A stretch of 64,000 nt of DNA from Robertmurraya sp. FSL R5-0851 (GCF_038002965.1 NZ_JBBOOE010000001.1:3391001-3455000), one strand, 5' to 3'; counted from the first letter of the stretch, positions 50,217-61,468 are shown. The notes: generated from the sequence alone by a model not told the origin. Made by a program: numbers and translations.

Positions 50217-52571
50217 CTACTTGAACTCAACGACTGTTACTCCCGAACCGCCTTCGCCAGCCTCACCAAAGCGAATCTTTTTCACCGACCGATGGTTTTT
50301 CAAGTACTCTTGTACACCTTGCCTTAATGCCCCAGTGCCCTTTCCATGAATGATCGACACTCTTGGATAATTAGATAATAAAGCATCATCGACGTATTTT
50401 TCTACTCTTAAGAGAGCATCTTCGTACCGTTCTCCTCTCAGATCTAGCTCTATGGAAACGTTCGAGTCTCTTCCCTGTATCGTTGTCACATGCTTTTGTA
50501 CCTTTGGTTTTTCCGATTGGATAAATTCCAAATCCTTCTCTTGGACTTTCATTTTTAAAATACCTATTTGAACCTGCCACTCCTCATCAGATACCTTTTC
50601 AACTAAATGTCCCTTTTGGTCAAAAGTTAATACTTTTACTTCATCCCCAACATGGAATTTATGCTTCTGTTTTCTTGACTCATTATTCAATGATTTTTCG
50701 AAAACAGGTACGGCTTCATTTAGTTTCTTTTTGGCATCTATTAATTCGTGTTCTTTGACATCGGCTTTTTTCTCGATTCTCATTCGACGGAGCTCTCGAA
50801 TGACTTCTTCCGCCTCTTGTTTGGCCTTTTCAATAATCGCTTGCGCCTCACGTTCAGCTTTTTCACGTAATAAATCTTTTTCTTTATAATAAGTGACAAT
50901 CTCTTCTTGAAGATCCTTATGAAGCTTTTCAGCCTGCCTTAATGTGTCATGAGCCTCTTCTAACTCATTTTCGGCTTGTTTTTTACTTGCTTCAAGTGCT
51001 GCAATCATTTGATCGACTTCGTTACTCTCCGAGCTAACATGTGATCGTGCCAAATCTATGACTTTTTCCTTCAACCCAAGGCGTTTGGAAATTTCAAATG
51101 CATTGCTTCGACCCGGAACCCCAATTAGAAGCTTATACGTTGGACTTAGTGTTTCAATATCGAACTCAACACTGGCGTTTATTACCCCTTCCCGATTATA
51201 GCCATATGCCTTTAATTCAGGATAATGGGTGGTAGCAACCACTCTTGCCCCTGTTTTATAGACAGTGTCTAATATGGAAATAGCAAGTGCAGCTCCTTCC
51301 TGTGGGTCTGTACCTGCACCTAGCTCGTCAAATAGAACCAGACTATCAAAGCTTACCTCATTTAAAATGTCTACGATATTTACCATATGAGAAGAAAAGG
51401 TACTCAGACTCTGCTCAATCGACTGTTCATCGCCAATATCTGCAAAAACTTGGCCAAAGACTGCCATTTCTGATCCATCAAGGGCAGGTATTTGTAAACC
51501 AGCCTGAGCCATTAACGTACATAAACCGACGGTCTTTAGTGTAACCGTCTTTCCCCCGGTATTCGGTCCAGTTATAACAATTGTAGAATAAGTCTTGCCG
51601 AGTAAAATATCATTGGGAACCACTTCATCCATGGCGATCAAGGGATGTCTTGCTTTAAACAAGGAGATGATCCCTTCATTATTCATTTTCGGTTTAGAAC
51701 CCTTTATCCTTTTACTATACCTTGCCTTCGCAAACATAAAGTCTAGGTCTGTTAATACCCCCACAATTGTACCTAACTCACTCTCAAACAAACCTACTTT
51801 TCCGGATAATTCAACCAAAATACGTTCTATTTCCTGCTTCTCCTTCACACGAATCGCTTGCACATCATTGTTTAACTGCACGATTGCTTGCGGTTCAATG
51901 AACAGGGTTTGACCTGAGGAACTTTGATCATGAATGATGCCTCCATAATGCCCACGATATTCTTGTTTAACAGGTATAACAAACCGGTCATTTCGAATCG
52001 TGATAATGGCGTCTGAAAGCATTTTAGCCGCATTGGAAGACCGAATCATTGATTCAAGTCTTTCACGAACCCTTGCTTCTTTAGTTCGTAGCTGACTTCT
52101 AAGAGAGCGTAGGGTTTCACTAGCCGTATCAAGTACTTCTCCACTCTCCTCAATTGCCATTCGAATGGGCTCTTCTAGTTCAGCCAGCACAATGATGTTA
52201 CTTGCATATTCATTTAAAATAGGAATCTCAATTCCTTGTTCAACCATATCTTCTATAAAGCGACGCATCATTCTGCTCGCATGGATCGTACTAGCTATTT
52301 GTACAAGTTCAAGTGGACTTAGCACCCCACCTATTGCGGAGCGTCTTATTTGCATTCTGATATCATAAATCCCTGTAAGTGGAACATTGCCTTTTAATCG
52401 AAGAACCTTCGCCGCTTCATCGGTTTCTTCCTGACTACGCACCACCTCTTCGAAATCAGTTGAAGGAATCAGTACCCTTACCTTTTCTTTTCCTAAGCTT
52501 GAAGAAGCATGTTCAATTAACTGTTCTTTCACTTTTGTAAATTCCAATACCTTTAAAACTCTTTCTTGCAT
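50217..52571 (-). CDS. mutS2: MutS2 (endonuclease / ribosome-rescue ATPase)
   Basis: 784 residues. MutS core and ATPase with Walker [14 protein letters not shown] (about 333-345), Walker [14 protein letters not shown] and signature [10 protein letters not shown]; then a long coiled coil (about 520-635), a KOW-like domain, and a C-terminal Smr domain ([37 protein letters not shown]). MutS2 is linked to anti-recombination and, in B. subtilis, to splitting collided ribosomes. Not a mismatch-repair MutS: it lacks the N-terminal mismatch domain. Confidence 0.96.
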   Translation of the reverse strand: MQERVLKVLEFTKVKEQLIEHASSSLGKEKVRVLIPSTDFEEVVRSQEETDEAAKVLRLKGNVPLTGIYDIRMQIRRSAIGGVLSPLELVQIASTIHASRMMRRFIEDMVEQGIEIPILNEYASNIIVLAELEEPIRMAIEESGEVLDTASETLRSLRSQLRTKEARVRERLESMIRSSNAAKMLSDAIITIRNDRFVIPVKQEYRGHYGGIIHDQSSSGQTLFIEPQAIVQLNNDVQAIRVKEKQEIERILVELSGKVGLFESELGTIVGVLTDLDFMFAKARYSKRIKGSKPKMNNEGIISLFKARHPLIAMDEVVPNDILLGKTYSTIVITGPNTGGKTVTLKTVGLCTLMAQAGLQIPALDGSEMAVFGQVFADIGDEQSIEQSLSTFSSHMVNIVDILNEVSFDSLVLFDELGAGTDPQEGAALAISILDTVYKTGARVVATTHYPELKAYGYNREGVINASVEFDIETLSPTYKLLIGVPGRSNAFEISKRLGLKEKVIDLARSHVSSESNEVDQMIAALEASKKQAENELEEAHDTLRQAEKLHKDLQEEIVTYYKEKDLLREKAEREAQAIIEKAKQEAEEVIRELRRMRIEKKADVKEHELIDAKKKLNEAVPVFEKSLNNESRKQKHKFHVGDEVKVLTFDQKGHLVEKVSDEEWQVQIGILKMKVQEKDLEFIQSEKPKVQKHVTTIQGRDSNVSIELDLRGERYEDALLRVEKYVDDALLSNYPRVSIIHGKGTGALRQGVQEYLKNHRSVKKIRFGEAGEGGSGVTVVEFK

Positions 52572-52600
52572 GGAGTGTGCCTCCTATTTCAAAATAAGGT

Positions 52601-54331
52601 CTATCTTCTATCTTCTTTTCGCTTTTTTAATAGCTCAAGAAATTCTTCCTTAGCTAGAGTGTTGATCACAGATTGCCTTTGAACCCATCCTTTTTTCGCT
52701 GCAGAGATACCCGTGTCCATATGAGCTAATGTTTCAACCATATGAGCATCTGTATTAATTACAAGTTTGACACCCGCTTCTTGGGCCATACGTACATGCT
52801 CTGAGGAAAGATCAAGCCGATTGGGGTTCGCATTCAATTCTAACCAAGTATTTGTCTCTTTTGCTAGTTCAATCAATTGCTCGATATTTACGGAATACCC
52901 CTCACGCTTGCCAATCTTTCTACCTGTCGGATGAGCAATCATATGTACATGTTTATTTTTCAAAGCTGTTTTAAGACGTTGCATAATCTTATCCTGCGGC
53001 TGTGAAAAAGAGGAATGAATAGATGCAATAACAAAATCCATTTGTTCTAGAATCTCATCTTCATAGTCGAGGGAGCCGTCAGGTAAAATATCCATTTCAA
53101 CACCCGCTAAGATCGTAATATCATCATATTTACGATTCAGTTCATCAATTTCTTGCCGTTGTTTCTGTAAGCGCTCGACCGTTAGCCCATTGGCCACCTT
53201 TAAATATTGTGAGTGGTCCGTAATCGCCATATATTTATACCCTTTTGCTCGACAAGCTTCTACCATTTGCTCAATGGAATGCGAACCATCACTCCATGTC
53301 GAGTGCATGTGCAGATCACCTTGAATATGGTCAAGAGCAATAATTTCAAGCTCTTCTGTATAATGTTCCACTTCAGTGCCATCCTCACGCATTTCGGGTG
53401 GAATAAAAGGCAAACCAAAGTGAGCAAAAAACTCCTCTTCGCTATGAAACGTAACAATTTCCCCGGATTCGATATGTTCAACACCATATTCGCTTATTTT
53501 TTCACCACGTTCCTTCGCTAACTGACGCATCCTTACATTATGGTCCTTTGAGCCAGTGAAATGGTGTAATGTCGTAGTAAATTCCTCGTCCTTTACAAGA
53601 CGAAAATCAATGGATACGTCAAACTCTAATTCCAGGATAATGGAAACCTTTGTATCTCCTTTTGAGACAACTTCTTTGATATGCTCCATAGAGAGCAGCT
53701 TCTCCTTCACCAATTGAGGATCAGCCGTGGAGATAATGAAGTCTAAATCCTTGATCGTTTCCTTCATTCTTCTAATACTACCTGCTCTTGAAAAGCGAAC
53801 CACTCCATCCATTTCCGAAAGAGCAAGCTCAATCTTCCGTGCAACTGGTAGCATATATGCAAGAGGTAGTCGATCTGGTTGGGAACCAAATTCGTTGATG
53901 GATTGAAGAATTTTCTCCTCTGTCTTTCCACCAAAACCAGTAAGTTCTCTCACCTTTTTGTCCACGCACGCCTGCTTTAACTCTTGTACATTCGTTATTG
54001 AAAGCTCTTTGTATAGCTTAGCAATCTTTTTCCCACCAAGGCCAGGCAGTTGTAGTAGGGGAATCAGTCCCTTTGGTACTTCTTCCTGTAGCTCTTTTAG
54101 AACAGAGGATTGCCCCTCTTGAATAAACTCTATAATAACAGCAGCAGTCCCTTTACCAATGCCTGAAATGGTGGTAAAATCATCGATTTGTGATAGATCC
54201 TGCTCATTTATTTCAAGGCTATTTGCTGCTTTTCTAAAAGCAGACACTTTAAATGTATTCTCACCTTTTAATTCCATATATGTAGCGATCGTCTCAAGTA
54301 AACGTATCACATCTTTTTTTTGTATTGCCAC
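52601..54331 (-). CDS. polX: DNA polymerase/3'-5' exonuclease PolX
   Basis: 576 residues. N-terminal X-family polymerase part with HhH motifs (TISGIGKGTAAVI, LPGLGGKKIAKLYKEL) and nucleotidyltransferase site (GSIRRMKETIKDLDFIIST), C-terminal PHP phosphoesterase domain with DLHMHSTWSDGS, ITDHSQY, GVEMDILPDG and NTDAH metal ligands. Acts in base-excision repair. Start set at GTG 54331 (MAIQKKDVIRLLETIA), 5 nt after AGGTGG; a GTG 9 bp upstream is within the SD. Confidence 0.94.
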   Translation of the reverse strand: MAIQKKDVIRLLETIATYMELKGENTFKVSAFRKAANSLEINEQDLSQIDDFTTISGIGKGTAAVIIEFIQEGQSSVLKELQEEVPKGLIPLLQLPGLGGKKIAKLYKELSITNVQELKQACVDKKVRELTGFGGKTEEKILQSINEFGSQPDRLPLAYMLPVARKIELALSEMDGVVRFSRAGSIRRMKETIKDLDFIISTADPQLVKEKLLSMEHIKEVVSKGDTKVSIILELEFDVSIDFRLVKDEEFTTTLHHFTGSKDHNVRMRQLAKERGEKISEYGVEHIESGEIVTFHSEEEFFAHFGLPFIPPEMREDGTEVEHYTEELEIIALDHIQGDLHMHSTWSDGSHSIEQMVEACRAKGYKYMAITDHSQYLKVANGLTVERLQKQRQEIDELNRKYDDITILAGVEMDILPDGSLDYEDEILEQMDFVIASIHSSFSQPQDKIMQRLKTALKNKHVHMIAHPTGRKIGKREGYSVNIEQLIELAKETNTWLELNANPNRLDLSSEHVRMAQEAGVKLVINTDAHMVETLAHMDTGISAAKKGWVQRQSVINTLAKEEFLELLKKRKEDRR

Positions 54332-54467
54332 ACTAACCACCTACTTTCACTAAATCCCATTATGAATGATTCACTTCTATTTCACCAATCATTTAGATAT
54401 TTGAAATCCTACTATGTATTATGTACGTATTGGAATCCAAAAAGTTTTTAAGAAAAAACAAAATAAA

Positions 54468-54489
54468 ACTTCTCTTAAAAAAGAGAAGT
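54468..54489 (-). terminator. Terminator after the cvpA-like gene
   Basis: 9-bp perfect stem ACTTCTCTT / AAGAGAAGT with a TTTT loop, followed by TTTATTTTG on the minus strand. Confidence 0.85.
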
Positions 54490-54498
54490 AATAATAAG

Positions 54499-55026
54499 TT
54501 ATCCCCAAAGCTCTTTCACAAAATTAGATAAAAATGGGGTATTTTCAACTATCCCCTTTGCCACAGAAGAACTAGCTAAAGGAGATTGCACGGCTTCAAT
54601 TGGTAGAAGTGCTGCTATGTATAAAATGATAAACAGAAGTAAATAGACCTCTAAAAATCCAAGTATACCTCCAGCCCAACGATTAAAAGTCTTTAAAATT
54701 GGTAGATTGGAAACAAAATCTAGCATACTTCCAATTATTTGTAGAATAATCTTAACTGCAAAGAAAATAGCTACAAAAGCAATTCCACGGTAATATGCAT
54801 CCTCCATATTTCCTTCTGAAAAGATGATTTGTAAATTTGATGCATCACCGAAGCTTGGATATGGAATCCAAAGGGTTAATTTAGGAGCAAGTTCGGAATA
54901 ATAGACCTTTGCAACAATAAATGCAATAATGAAGCCAGTAAGATGAATAAATTGAAGGATAAACCCTCTACGAAGTCCAACAAGTAATCCTATTAATAAT
55001 ATAATGATAATGGCAATATTTAGCAT
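54499..55026 (-). CDS. yshB: CvpA family membrane protein (YshB)
   Basis: 175 residues, four hydrophobic segments; N-terminal pattern LNIAIIIILLIGLLVGLRRGFILQ and the conserved RWAGGILGFLEVYLLL are CvpA (colicin V production) family marks. Biochemical role is unclear in Bacillus. 14 bp downstream of zapA. Confidence 0.88.
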   Translation of the reverse strand: MLNIAIIIILLIGLLVGLRRGFILQFIHLTGFIIAFIVAKVYYSELAPKLTLWIPYPSFGDASNLQIIFSEGNMEDAYYRGIAFVAIFFAVKIILQIIGSMLDFVSNLPILKTFNRWAGGILGFLEVYLLLFIILYIAALLPIEAVQSPLASSSVAKGIVENTPFLSNFVKELWG

Positions 55027-55040
55027 ATTCGTTCAATCCT

Positions 55041-55292
55041 TTACTTCTTTAGTTCACTTTCTAAGCGGTCAAGATGATCCTTTATTTTCAGATAATCATT
55101 TACAGCATTTACTGCTGTAAGAACTGCAAGCTTTGTACTATCGAGTGAGGGATTCTTCTGACCGATTTCGCGCATTTTATTGTTTACCAAAGAGGCAACC
55201 AATCGAACATGTTCAACACTTTCATTACCTACAATTACATACTGTTGCCCGTATATTTCAACTGTTGTGCGCTTCTTTTCTGCTTCAGACAC
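55041..55292 (-). CDS. zapA: Cell division protein ZapA
   Basis: 83 residues. FtsZ-ring associated protein that bundles FtsZ. N-terminal TTVEIYGQQYVIVGNESVEHVRLVASLVNNKMREI globular part and a C-terminal coiled coil (LTAVNAVNDYLKIKDHLDRLESELKK). Start GTG at 55292, 7 nt after GGGGG; the ATG at 55310 is upstream of the SD. Confidence 0.94.
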   Translation of the reverse strand: MSEAEKKRTTVEIYGQQYVIVGNESVEHVRLVASLVNNKMREIGQKNPSLDSTKLAVLTAVNAVNDYLKIKDHLDRLESELKK

Positions 55293-55418
55293 AGCATTGC
55301 CCCCATTCATAAGAATCCTACACTATATCATAACATGAATATTATTTGAGTGGGAAGTTAAGAATGTCTAAATCAGACGAATCAAGGAAAAATATGTATT
55401 TTTATTGGAGAGTGTAAA

Positions 55419-56357
55419 ATGAGTCAAGTTGTATTAAAACAGTCTGGGGAACAAATAAAGAAGATGCAGGAATACTACCAACAAAGCATTTCACCTAAAA
55501 TCCCACCCGGTGGAGTTTTTGCAGCAAAATTGTCCGGTTGCTCCATAACCGCATATAAGTCAGGTAAAGTGCTTTTTCAAGGTCCTTCATGTGAGATGGA
55601 AGCAAAGAAATGGGGTGCTGCGGATCAACCTCCAAACAAAAAGACTCCGAAACCTTCACCAAATAAAAGCCATCTACCTGAGCATTTTGAGTCTCTTTCT
55701 GTAGTTGGATCGGATGAGGTAGGTACTGGCGATTTCTTTGGACCAATTACTGTTGTTGCAACTTATGTTAATAAACAGCATATCCCCCTATTAAGAGAGC
55801 TGGGCGTAAAGGATTCAAAAGGTCTGAAGGATGAGCAAATTTCAGCGATTGCAAAGGAAATTAAGCATGTGATTCCTTATAGCCTATTAACTTTACATAA
55901 TGAAAAATACAATCAGCTTCAGCAGTCTGGAATGTCACAAGGAAAGTTAAAAGCGCTGTTGCATAACCAAGCCATTGGACATGTACTGAATAAAATTGCA
56001 CCAGAAAAGCCTGATGCCATCCTAATCGATCAGTTTGCAAAAGAAGATGTGTATTATCAGTATCTTAAAGGGCAAAAAGTCATTCACCGTGAAAATGTCT
56101 TTTTCTCAACAAAAGGAGAAAGTGTTCACTTAGCTGTTGCAGCCGCATCCATTCTAGCTCGTTATGCATTTGTTCAGCACTTTGAAAATCTTTCAAAGGA
56201 GGCTGGATTTGTCATTCCAAAAGGAGCAGGTGCCCAAGTAGACGTAGCCGCAGCTAAATTGATTAAAGCAAAGGGAAAAGAAAGCCTTCCACATTTTGTT
56301 AAACTACATTTTGCTAATACAGAAAAAGCATGGAAACTGATTACGAAAAAACAATGA
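55419..56357 (+). CDS. rnhC: Ribonuclease HIII
   Basis: 312 residues. Removes RNA from RNA/DNA hybrids. N-terminal TBP-like substrate domain (about 1-85), catalytic domain starting GSDEVGTGDFFGP (the GDDE-type acid motif with D and E at the start), DSKGLKDEQI, and LIDQFAKED. Divergent from zapA and convergent with pheT. Confidence 0.96.
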   Translation: MSQVVLKQSGEQIKKMQEYYQQSISPKIPPGGVFAAKLSGCSITAYKSGKVLFQGPSCEMEAKKWGAADQPPNKKTPKPSPNKSHLPEHFESLSVVGSDEVGTGDFFGPITVVATYVNKQHIPLLRELGVKDSKGLKDEQISAIAKEIKHVIPYSLLTLHNEKYNQLQQSGMSQGKLKALLHNQAIGHVLNKIAPEKPDAILIDQFAKEDVYYQYLKGQKVIHRENVFFSTKGESVHLAVAAASILARYAFVQHFENLSKEAGFVIPKGAGAQVDVAAAKLIKAKGKESLPHFVKLHFANTEKAWKLITKKQ

Positions 56358-56390
56358 AAAAAGGAGCATTCCATTGGATGCTCCTTTTCT
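56357..56390. terminator. Bidirectional terminator between rnhC and pheT
   Basis: Stem AAAAGGAGCAT / ATGCTCCTTTT with inner CC/GG pairs, A/T-rich on both sides. Confidence 0.88.
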
Positions 56391-56393
56391 ATT

Positions 56394-58808
56394 TTATCCT
56401 CTTAAAACTGCTCCAGCCTGATCCTTCAAAGCATCTAGTACCTTTTCGTGAGCCTTTGTTACTTCTTCGTCAGTTAGTGTTTTTTCTGGATCAAAATATC
56501 TTAATGAAAACGCAATGGATTTCTTACCTTCTTCCATGCGATCTCCTTCATATAGATCAAACACAGAAACTTCCTTCAGTAAGCTGCCACCAGCTTTTGC
56601 AATAATGTCAGAAAGCTGACCAGCAACCACTTCCTTGTTAACAACCAATGCGATATCACGCGTAATAGATGGGTAACGAGGAATTGATTCGTATTGTAAC
56701 GGAGCAATTTCTGCCTCTAGTAAAGCCTTTAAAGATAGTTCAAATACATACGTATCTTTCAAATCTAGTTCTTTTTGAACGTTCGGATGGATTTGTCCGA
56801 CAAAACCAATTCTCTCCTTATCTAAAAGAAGATCAGCGGTTCTTCCTGGATGCATTCCTTCCACGGTTGCTTGACGGAACTCCACTCTACCTGTCAACCC
56901 TAAGCGAGAAAATAACCCTTCTAGCACACCTTTAAGAACATAGTAATCAACAGCTTTCTTTTCCCCTTGCCATGGGTGCTGATGCCATAAGCCAGTAATT
57001 GCTGCTGCCAAATGTTCCTTCTCCTCTGGAAGCTTATCTTGTTCAGTCGATAAGAACACGGCCCCTGTTTCATATAAAGCAATGCTATCATTTTGACGAG
57101 CAGAATTGTATTTTACTACCTCTAGTAACTGTGGCAAAATGCTCAGACGTAATACACTACGGTCTTCACTCATCGGCATCGCAAGTTTAACAGGTTCACG
57201 CTTATCTAGTGCAAATTGAGAGGCTTTTCCTTCATTCGTCAAAGAATAAGTGACTGCTTGAAATAATCCAGCACTTTCTAAGTAGCGACGGACAATTCTG
57301 CGTTTTTTCTGGTAATCACTTAATTTTCCTGGCGTAGAAGCACCCTTTGGAAGAGTTTTAGGGATATAGTCGTAGCCGTAAATTCTCCCAACTTCTTCAA
57401 CTAAATCTTCCTCAATCGTAATATCACCACGACGAGTAGGTACGGTTACAGTAATTTCGTTTCCTTCTATCTTCGTAGTAAATTGTAGACGGGCAATAAT
57501 ATTTTTCACCTCATCCATGGAAATTTCGGTACCAAGGACACCATTGATTTTATCTAATGTAATTGAAACAACCGCAGGCTCCACCTTAAGTGCATCTGCC
57601 TCAACAGATCCTTCTAATACTTCTCCGTTTGCATACAATGCTAGTAACTCAGCCGCTCTTTCTGCTGCAGCTCTAACACGATTCGGATCCACACCTTTTT
57701 CATAGCGTGCACTAGCTTCACTACGCAATCCATGATCCTTCGAAGCTTTACGAATAGGTGCTCCTACAAAATATGCAGACTCTAATAATACGGTTGTCGT
57801 TGTTGTTTCTACCTCAGAGTTTGCTCCACCCATAACTCCTGCTAATGCAACCGGCTCATTTCCGTTTGTAATCACCAGATGATCTGTTGTTAATGTACGT
57901 TTGGCATCATCAAGCGTTGTAATTGTTTCACCTTGATGCGCACGGCGTACAACAATCTCTTTTGAACCAAGACGATCATAGTCAAAGGCATGTAGCGGTT
58001 GACCGTATTCCATTAAAATGTAATTCGTTATATCGACAACATTATTATGAGGACGTACTCCTGCAGCCATCAGACGCGTTTGCATCCATAATGGAGAAGG
58101 TCCAACCTTTACATTTTTAATCACTTTTGCGACGTAAAGTGGATTATCTTCTGGAGCATCCACAGTAACAGAGATATATTCGCTAGCCTTTTCGCTAATT
58201 GATGAAACCTCAGGCTTTGGAAGCTTTACTTCTTTTCCTAGAATGGCCGCAACCTCATATGCTACACCTAGCATACTTAAGCAATCCGCTCGGTTTGGAG
58301 TTAATCCTAGCTCTAAAATTTGATCATCACGATTTAACAGCTCAAGTGCATCGTCCCCAACTGTTGCCTCATTCGGGAATACGAATATCCCTTCAGAGAA
58401 TTCCTTGGCAACAAGCTTGCTTTCTACCCCTAGCTCCTGCAAGGAACAGATCATTCCATTTGACTCTTCGCCGCGAAGCTTTGCTTTTTTAATCTTGAAG
58501 TTTCCTGGGAGAACCGCTCCCACCTTTGCCACAATCACATGTTGCCCTTTATCTACATTCGGAGCGCCACAGATGATTTGAACGGGCTCTCCTTCTCCAA
58601 CATCTACTAAACATTTGTTTAGCTTATCGGCATTTGGATGTTGTTCACGTTCTAACACATGACCGACGACGAGTCCTTTCATTCCTTCATTAAGAATCTC
58701 AACGCCTTCCACTTCAATCCCACTTTTTGTAATTTTATCGGCTAGTTCAGAAGCTGTGACACCAGAAAGGTCCACGTATTCTTGAAGCCATTTATAAGAA
58801 ACAAACAT
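56394..58808 (-). CDS. pheT: Phenylalanyl-tRNA synthetase beta subunit
   Basis: 804 residues. N-terminal tRNA-binding (EMAP-like) domain about 40-150, B3/B4 editing domain about 210-390, B5 domain about 405-475, catalytic-like core and C-terminal FDX-ACB anticodon domain ([18 protein letters not shown]). Start at ATG 58808 ([14 protein letters not shown]), 9 nt after AGGAGG; the frame runs to 58829 within the SD region. 13 bp after pheS. Confidence 0.97.
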   Translation of the reverse strand: MFVSYKWLQEYVDLSGVTASELADKITKSGIEVEGVEILNEGMKGLVVGHVLEREQHPNADKLNKCLVDVGEGEPVQIICGAPNVDKGQHVIVAKVGAVLPGNFKIKKAKLRGEESNGMICSLQELGVESKLVAKEFSEGIFVFPNEATVGDDALELLNRDDQILELGLTPNRADCLSMLGVAYEVAAILGKEVKLPKPEVSSISEKASEYISVTVDAPEDNPLYVAKVIKNVKVGPSPLWMQTRLMAAGVRPHNNVVDITNYILMEYGQPLHAFDYDRLGSKEIVVRRAHQGETITTLDDAKRTLTTDHLVITNGNEPVALAGVMGGANSEVETTTTTVLLESAYFVGAPIRKASKDHGLRSEASARYEKGVDPNRVRAAAERAAELLALYANGEVLEGSVEADALKVEPAVVSITLDKINGVLGTEISMDEVKNIIARLQFTTKIEGNEITVTVPTRRGDITIEEDLVEEVGRIYGYDYIPKTLPKGASTPGKLSDYQKKRRIVRRYLESAGLFQAVTYSLTNEGKASQFALDKREPVKLAMPMSEDRSVLRLSILPQLLEVVKYNSARQNDSIALYETGAVFLSTEQDKLPEEKEHLAAAITGLWHQHPWQGEKKAVDYYVLKGVLEGLFSRLGLTGRVEFRQATVEGMHPGRTADLLLDKERIGFVGQIHPNVQKELDLKDTYVFELSLKALLEAEIAPLQYESIPRYPSITRDIALVVNKEVVAGQLSDIIAKAGGSLLKEVSVFDLYEGDRMEEGKKSIAFSLRYFDPEKTLTDEEVTKAHEKVLDALKDQAGAVLRG

Positions 58809-58821
58809 TCTTGTTATCCTC

Positions 58822-59859
58822 CTATTCATGTATCGAAAATTGCTTTAAGAAACGTACATCGTTTGTATAGTAATGACGAATATCATCCACGCCGTATTTC
58901 AGCATGGCAATTCTCTCAGGCCCCATCCCGAATGCAAAGCCAGTATATTTTTTTGAATCATAGCCAGCCATTTCAAGTACGTTTGGATGCACCATTCCAG
59001 CTCCAAGAATTTCAATCCAACCCGTTCCTTTACAAACGCTACATCCTTTTCCGTTACAAATTTTGCAAGAGATATCCATCTCAACAGAAGGTTCTGTGAA
59101 TGGGAAGAAGCTAGGACGTAAGCGAATCTCACGGTCTTCACCAAAGATTTTTTTCGCAAATACATCTAGTGTCCCTTTCAGGTCACTCATTTGAATGTTT
59201 TCTCCTACCACAAGACCCTCGATCTGCATGAATTGATGGGAATGCGTTGCGTCGTCATTATCACGGCGATAAACTTTTCCTGGGCAGATAATTTTAATAG
59301 GTCCCTTTCCTTCTTTCTTTTCCATCGTTCTTGCTTGCATTGGCGATGTGTGTGTACGAAGAAGGATTTCTTCCGTAATATAAAAGGAATCTTGCATATC
59401 ACGAGCTGGATGACCTTTTGGTAAATTTAAAGCCTCAAAGTTATAGTAATCACTTTCTACTTCAGGACCTTCTGCAATCGTGTAGCCCATACCAATAAAG
59501 AGGTCTTCGATTTCTTCAATGATTCTTGTTAGTGGGTGATGGTTTCCTGTTTTTACCGGTCTTCCTGGAAGTGTTACATCAATGGTTTCTGAAGCTAGTT
59601 TTTTAGCCACCTCTTCTTCTTCCATAACCGCTTGTTTTTCTTCAATTGCTTTTGCAATAACGTCTCTTACCTCGTTCGCCAATGCCCCCATCTTAGGACG
59701 TTCCTCAGCACTTAGCTTCCCCATCCCTTTTAATACCTCAGTAATGGGACCTTTTTTCCCTAGATAAGATACACGAATATCATTTAATTCTTTTAAATCA
59801 GTCGCTTTCTTTATTCCTTCAAGCGCTTCTTGCTGAAGCTCTACTAAGCGTTGCTCCAT
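58822..59859 (-). CDS. pheS: Phenylalanyl-tRNA synthetase alpha subunit
   Basis: 345 residues, class II synthetase catalytic subunit. N-terminal coiled coil (1-85), motif 2-type [12 protein letters not shown], motif 3 [19 protein letters not shown]; also a [14 protein letters not shown] cysteine loop (four Cys pattern) that is common in Firmicute PheS. Attaches Phe to tRNA-Phe with PheT as alpha2-beta2. Controlled by the Phe T-box. Confidence 0.98.
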   Translation of the reverse strand: MEQRLVELQQEALEGIKKATDLKELNDIRVSYLGKKGPITEVLKGMGKLSAEERPKMGALANEVRDVIAKAIEEKQAVMEEEEVAKKLASETIDVTLPGRPVKTGNHHPLTRIIEEIEDLFIGMGYTIAEGPEVESDYYNFEALNLPKGHPARDMQDSFYITEEILLRTHTSPMQARTMEKKEGKGPIKIICPGKVYRRDNDDATHSHQFMQIEGLVVGENIQMSDLKGTLDVFAKKIFGEDREIRLRPSFFPFTEPSVEMDISCKICNGKGCSVCKGTGWIEILGAGMVHPNVLEMAGYDSKKYTGFAFGMGPERIAMLKYGVDDIRHYYTNDVRFLKQFSIHE

Positions 59860-59890
59860 GTTCTTTCCTCCTTATGATTTTTAGACAAAA

Positions 59891-60165
59891 TAAAAAACCT
59901 CATCCCTGAAAAGGGACGAGGTTTCATTATTCGCGGTACCACCCTTAATTAATGTAGATATTCTTTCTCCTACATTCACTTCATTGTTGATAACGGCTTT
60001 AAACCGGTGCATCTTTACACTTCTTAAAGAAATGGTCCCGATGCCAACTCGGGAGGTGAACTTCGTTTACTTTTTCTATAAAAATGCTTTCAGTCTAAGG
60101 CATTTTCTCCCTAACATAGATGGTAGCAAACTACTTTTCTCCGTCATCGTTTTTTAGTATGTAAT
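59891..60165 (-). promoter_or_regulatory. Phenylalanine T-box riboswitch upstream of pheS
   Basis: Minus strand: AAGGGTGGTACCGCG (59932-59946), specifier loop GAAGTTCACC with codon UUC (Phe) at 60058-60060, GNTG-type stem I start (GATGACGGAGAAAAGTA), and terminator AAACCTCGTCCC / GGGATGAGGTTT plus TTTTATT at 59891-59924. Confidence 0.96.
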
Positions 60166-60175
60166 TTTTGCTGTT

Positions 60176-60204
60176 ATTATAGTATACTTTCTTACTTATT
60201 TCAA
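60176..60204 (-). promoter_or_regulatory. Sigma-A promoter of pheST
   Basis: -35 TTGAAA (60199-60204), 17-bp spacer, -10 TATAAT (60176-60181), just before the T-box leader. Confidence 0.82.
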
Positions 60205-60233
60205 ACCCATTTTCGGGAGGCTATGTGCCTATT

Positions 60234-60980
60234 TTATCCACGTAAGTAATATAACAAAATTCCTGCTGCTACTGCAACATTTAATGACTCACTTTTTCCA
60301 TGAATCGGAATAAAAAGATTAGCTGTCGTTTTACTTAATAGCTCTCTACTTACCCCGTTCCCTTCATTTCCGACGATTAAGGCATAGGATCCAGGTGATT
60401 GTATTTGATGGAACGGTTCGGCATTCTCCAATGCTGTCCCATAAACAGGGATTCCTCGGTCAAGAAGATCGCTTGTCCAAGCAGAGATATCAGCTTTAAT
60501 AACTGGAAGATGAAAATGGCTTCCTTGGGCAGACCTAAGCACCTTGGAATTATACATATCCACACTTCCATTCCCAATCACCACAACGTCCACACCCGCA
60601 GCATCTGCCGTACGAATCATTGTTCCTAAATTTCCAGGGTCTTGGACAGCATCAATTAAAAGATAAGATGTTCCTTCTGTACGGGATGACTTTTCTTGAT
60701 GACATACTGCAAAAACGCCTTGTGGTGTATCTGTTTCAGCCAATAGCTTAATGATGTCATTAGGCACAGAGAGAATCGGTGTTGATCCGTAATCAAAGCT
60801 TGAAGGAAGATCCATGTTTTCTTGTACAATGATTTCTTCAATACGACCTGCTTTTAGCGCTTCCTCCACTAGATGGAAACCTTCGACTAAAAATAGGCCT
60901 GTTTTATCTCTTTCCTTTTTCGTTAATAGTTTCTTCCATTGCTTCACCTTTGGGTTACTACTCGAGTGAATATGCTTCAA
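60234..60980 (-). CDS. ysgA: TrmH/SpoU-family RNA 2'-O-methyltransferase YsgA
   Basis: 248 residues. N-terminal RNA-substrate binding domain (KQWKKLLTKKERDKTGLFLVEG, 14-35) and C-terminal SPOUT knot with the three motifs DAVQDPGNLGTMIRTADAAG, LIVGNEGNGVSRELL and IPIHGKSESLNVAVAAGILLY. Target RNA is not evident. Upstream of the pheST leader, same strand. Confidence 0.93.
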   Translation of the reverse strand: MKHIHSSSNPKVKQWKKLLTKKERDKTGLFLVEGFHLVEEALKAGRIEEIIVQENMDLPSSFDYGSTPILSVPNDIIKLLAETDTPQGVFAVCHQEKSSRTEGTSYLLIDAVQDPGNLGTMIRTADAAGVDVVVIGNGSVDMYNSKVLRSAQGSHFHLPVIKADISAWTSDLLDRGIPVYGTALENAEPFHQIQSPGSYALIVGNEGNGVSRELLSKTTANLFIPIHGKSESLNVAVAAGILLYYLRG

Positions 60981-61097
60981 GGTAAAACCCCTTCTTTCCT
61001 TTTTTCTCGGGTTTTCTTATTATAGCGTAACTTAAGTACATAATAATAACAAAAATAGAAAACATATTAAAGAAAATGAAGAAGGAGTGGGTAAAAA

Positions 61098-61304
61098 ATG
61101 AATCTTAACTTAAGAAATGCAGTTATTCATAATGTATCAGGAAATACACAAGACGAGCTACGAGACACGATCGTAGACGCCATCCAAAACGGCGAAGAAA
61201 AAATGCTTCCAGGTTTAGGAGTACTTTTTGAAGTCATCTGGAAAAATGCATCCGACCAAGAAAAAAGCGAAATGCTCCAAACCCTAGAAAACGGCCTAAA
61301 ATAG
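61098..61304 (+). CDS. sspI: Small acid-soluble spore protein I
   Basis: 68 residues, matching Ssp[21 protein letters not shown] start and [20 protein letters not shown] core. Minor SASP made in the forespore under sigma-G in B. subtilis. SD AAGGAGTG. I could not identify a convincing sigma-G promoter. The stop codon TAG directly abuts a palindromic repeat. Confidence 0.96.
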   Translation: MNLNLRNAVIHNVSGNTQDELRDTIVDAIQNGEEKMLPGLGVLFEVIWKNASDQEKSEMLQTLENGLK

Positions 61305-61394
61305 GGTGTCTGTCACCGCTCGTGGACAAATTCTTTGATTTGTCCACGGAAGGTGACAGACACCATCCGTGGACAGTTGGGGTGATTTTGTCCG
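61305..61394. repeat. Nested palindromic repeat next to sspI
   Basis: Outer 13-bp perfect arms GGTGTCTGTCACC (61305-61317) and GGTGACAGACACC (61352-61364); inner 10-bp perfect arms GTGGACAAAT (61322-61331) and ATTTGTCCAC (61338-61347). A related, looser unit GTGGACA...TGTCCGC follows to 61394. Looks like a REP-type mobile palindrome; no transposase is in the window. Confidence 0.85.
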
Positions 61395-61423
61395 CCTGAG
61401 ATGGACACTTATAGTCCAGCTTA

Positions 61424-61468
61424 ACCAAACAAAGACAGCATGCCCCGAGCATGCTGTCTTTGTTTGGT
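61424..61468. terminator. Bidirectional terminator between sspI and ysdC
   Basis: 20-bp perfect arms ACCAAACAAAGACAGCATGC / GCATGCTGTCTTTGTTTGGT with a 5-nt loop. Confidence 0.85.

Noticed and set aside
54363..54373. TGAATGATTCA palindrome upstream of polX
   Set aside because: Half sites resemble FadR arms but the spacing is wrong and no fatty-acid gene follows.
60990..61090. Sigma-G promoter for sspI
   Set aside because: CATAATA and CATATTA could be -10 elements but no matching -35 at 17-18 bp was found.
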